Below are positions 5,058 through 6,480 of a stretch of 6,480 nt of DNA, piece after piece. Origin of the DNA: Burkholderiales bacterium. Its GTDB lineage: Bacteria > Pseudomonadota > Gammaproteobacteria > Burkholderiales > SG8-41. Numbering within the stretch: the stretch's first letter is position 1; every line of letters starts with the position of its first letter. The notes beneath the pieces are model-generated. The model did not search any database and was not told the origin of the DNA. It saw only the letters and a list, made by a program, of their open reading frames with translations. The translations under genes were made by a program, and so were the position numbers. The stretch lies in the NCBI GenBank assembly GCA_019746155.1, contig JAIESJ010000244.1, positions 1 to 6,480 on the forward strand. Reading direction: 5' to 3'.

Positions 5058-6343
5058 CCGAACCGACAATTATTTGCCCCAACTGCAAGACCGAGATCAA
5101 GCTCACGGAGTCGCTGGCGGCGCCGCTGATTGCGGCGACTCGTAGACAGTTCGAGCAGCAACTGGCCGAGAAGGACAGCGACATCGCCAAGCGCGAGCAG
5201 GCCATGCGTGAGAAAGAGAAGCAGCTCGCAGACGCCAAAACCAAGCTTGATGAGCAGGTCGCCGGTCAGGTTGAAGAACAACTGAAAAAGGATCGGGCGC
5301 AGATCGCGGCGGATGAGGCCAGGAAGGCGAAATTGGCGGCGGCCACCGAGCTGGAGCAGAAAACGCGCGAAGTCACCGACCTGCAAGAAGTACTGAAGCA
5401 GAACAACGCCAAGCTGGCCGAGGCGCAGAAAGCCCAAGCCGAACTCATAAGGAAACAGCGCGAACTGGATGACGCCAAACGCGAGCTGGAACTCACGGTT
5501 GAAAAGCGCGTGCAAGAAAGCCTGACGACCGCGCGCGAGCAGGCCAAGAAGGAAGCCGAAGAGTCGCTCAAGCTCAAGGTGGCGGAAAAGGACCAGACCA
5601 TCGCCTCCATGCAGCAGAAAATCGAGGAACTCAAGCGCCGGGCCGAACAGGGTTCGCAGCAATTGCAGGGCGAAGTGCAGGAACTGGAGCTTGAGAACCT
5701 GTTGCGCGTCAAATTCCCTTTCGATGTTATCGAGCCTGTGCCCAAGGGCGAGTATGGCGGGGATGTAGTACAACGTGTTGTCGGTGCTGGCGGTCAGCCC
5801 AGCGGCACCATTCTGTGGGAGTCCAAGCGCACCAAGAACTGGAGTGACACCTGGCTCCCGAAACTGCGCGAAGACCAGCGCACCGCCAAAGCGGAAATCG
5901 CCGTGCTGGTGAGCCAGGTGCTGCCGAAGGGAGTCGAAACATTCGAAATGGTGGATGGCGTCTGGGTAACCCATCCACGTGCTGCGCTTCCCGTGGCCAT
6001 TATCCTTCGCCAGTCGTTGGTCGAAATTGCCATCGCGCGCCAGGCTTCCGAAGGCCAGCAAACCAAAACGGAAATGATTTACCAGTATCTGACCGGGCCG
6101 CGGTTTAAGCAGCGGGTTCAGGCAATCGTGGAAGCTTTCTCGTCGATGCAGGAAGACCTCGACAAAGAGAAGAAGGCGATCACCAAGCAATGGGCCAAGC
6201 GCGAAGAACAGATCGCGCGTGTGATGCAATCAACCGTCGGTATGTATGGGGACTTGCAGGGGATCGCGGGGAAGTCGTTGCAGGAGATTGAGGGCTTAGA
6301 GATGAAGATGCTTGAATCAGATTCTCGAAATGTCAACGATTGA
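5054..6343 (+). CDS. DUF2130 (COG4487-type) coiled-coil protein with PD-(D/E)XK-like motif
   Basis: This is an intact 429-residue protein. Residues 1-22 carry a half zinc ribbon (ICPNC, Cys8 and Cys11) followed by EIKLTESLA. Residues about 30-205 are a long charged Glu/Lys/Gln/Ala-rich coiled coil. The C-terminal globular DUF2130 domain starts near residue 214 with ENLLRVKFPFDVIEPVPKGE. It contains GGD (Asp237), then Glu256-Ser257-Lys258 in TILWESKRTKNW, then LREDQRTAKAEIAVLVS with Gln275. An acidic residue, a spacer and E-x-K in a predicted strand resemble the metal-binding core of PD-(D/E)XK nucleases, so DNA cleavage is plausible but not shown. There is no signal peptide or membrane segment, so it should be cytoplasmic. 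The start at 5054 is set by AGGGAGG and the ATGA overlap with the KilA-N gene. A homologous 5' stub sits upstream at 4120. Of the larger accessory genes, this is the only one still intact. Confidence 0.85.
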   Translation: MTEPTIICPNCKTEIKLTESLAAPLIAATRRQFEQQLAEKDSDIAKREQAMREKEKQLADAKTKLDEQVAGQVEEQLKKDRAQIAADEARKAKLAAATELEQKTREVTDLQEVLKQNNAKLAEAQKAQAELIRKQRELDDAKRELELTVEKRVQESLTTAREQAKKEAEESLKLKVAEKDQTIASMQQKIEELKRRAEQGSQQLQGEVQELELENLLRVKFPFDVIEPVPKGEYGGDVVQRVVGAGGQPSGTILWESKRTKNWSDTWLPKLREDQRTAKAEIAVLVSQVLPKGVETFEMVDGVWVTHPRAALPVAIILRQSLVEIAIARQASEGQQTKTEMIYQYLTGPRFKQRVQAIVEAFSSMQEDLDKEKKAITKQWAKREEQIARVMQSTVGMYGDLQGIAGKSLQEIEGLEMKMLESDSRNVND

Positions 6344-6480
6344 GCGTTGCCTACTTACGTGCAGGAAAGCGAAGAATACGATGAAATTAACTAATATTCG
6401 GATTCACTCTTGTCCAAAACAGCTTATGACGACGGGCCATCCGAAGGTGTAGGGTATGGGTGCATCGCCAAACGCACTTT
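6344..6480. other. AT-richer non-coding tail of the window
   Basis: No terminator hairpin with a T-run is visible after the DUF2130 stop. A 23-codon + strand frame (6381-6452, starting MKLTNIRIHS) has no well-placed ribosome-binding site. A - strand frame is open from the right edge and ends with TAA at 6426-6424; it could be the 3' end of a convergent gene outside the window. Neither can be supported as a gene from what is visible. Confidence 0.4.

Noticed and set aside
4919..6229. Long minus-strand open frame (436 codons) opposite the DUF2130 gene
   Set aside because: It is the complement of coiled-coil codons, giving a Leu/Phe-rich artefact. The + strand has the strong ribosome-binding site and conserved motifs.
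6403..6419. TTGTCC-N-AAA near the right edge resembling 2805-2814, as a possible transposon end pair
   Set aside because: The two copies are in direct orientation and very short, whereas transposon ends should be inverted.
1..6480. CRISPR arrays, tRNA or rRNA genes, insertion-sequence transposases
   Set aside because: I found no spaced direct repeats of CRISPR type, no tRNA-like cloverleaf or rRNA-like sequence, and no transposase-like translation in any frame.

Overview
The window is about 60% GC and every supported gene is on the + strand. It starts inside glmU and runs through a complete glmS. This glmU-glmS order, together with the protein sequences, fits a proteobacterium, most likely a beta- or gammaproteobacterium. 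I cannot place it more finely from the sequence alone.

Region 1 (1-2777) is core metabolism. It holds the C-terminal part of GlmU (acetyltransferase domain) and a full 611-residue GlmS, so two enzymes of UDP-N-acetylglucosamine supply sit side by side. The 93-bp spacer between them carries an unusual inverted pair of degenerate heptamer repeats (TAATGGG/TAATAGG against CCYATCA). glmS has no clear Shine-Dalgarno sequence.

Region 2 (2778-2994) is a 217-bp non-coding stretch. It begins just past the 3' end of glmS, the place Tn7-like elements use as their attachment site, and it holds several short inverted repeats. It marks the junction from core to accessory DNA.

Region 3 (2995-6343) is a compact, partly decayed accessory operon that looks like a worn defence or toxin-antitoxin island. 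Its order is: a small ribbon-helix-helix regulator; the first 62 codons of a SNF2/RapA-type helicase cut off just before its Walker A motif; a MntA-type nucleotidyltransferase antitoxin (intact); a HepT (DUF86) toxin broken by a frameshift before its RNase motif; a 22-codon stub matching the start of a DUF2130 gene; a KilA-N domain gene broken by a one-base frameshift; and a full-length DUF2130 coiled-coil protein with a PD-(D/E)XK-like D...ESK motif. Genes are joined by ATGA, GTGA or 8-nt stop/start overlaps, as in a translationally coupled operon. The overlaps survive even where the genes are broken.

My reading, an inference, is that an ancestral operon (RHH - helicase - mntA - hepT - DUF2130) lost most of its helicase. 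A KilA-N + DUF2130 cassette then replaced the original DUF2130 gene, leaving its first 22 codons behind. Only the RHH protein, MntA and the DUF2130 protein still look intact. Both frameshifts have a net one-base-loss phase, so sequencing error must be excluded before calling decay. The last 137 bp (6344-6480) are AT-richer and hold no gene I can support.
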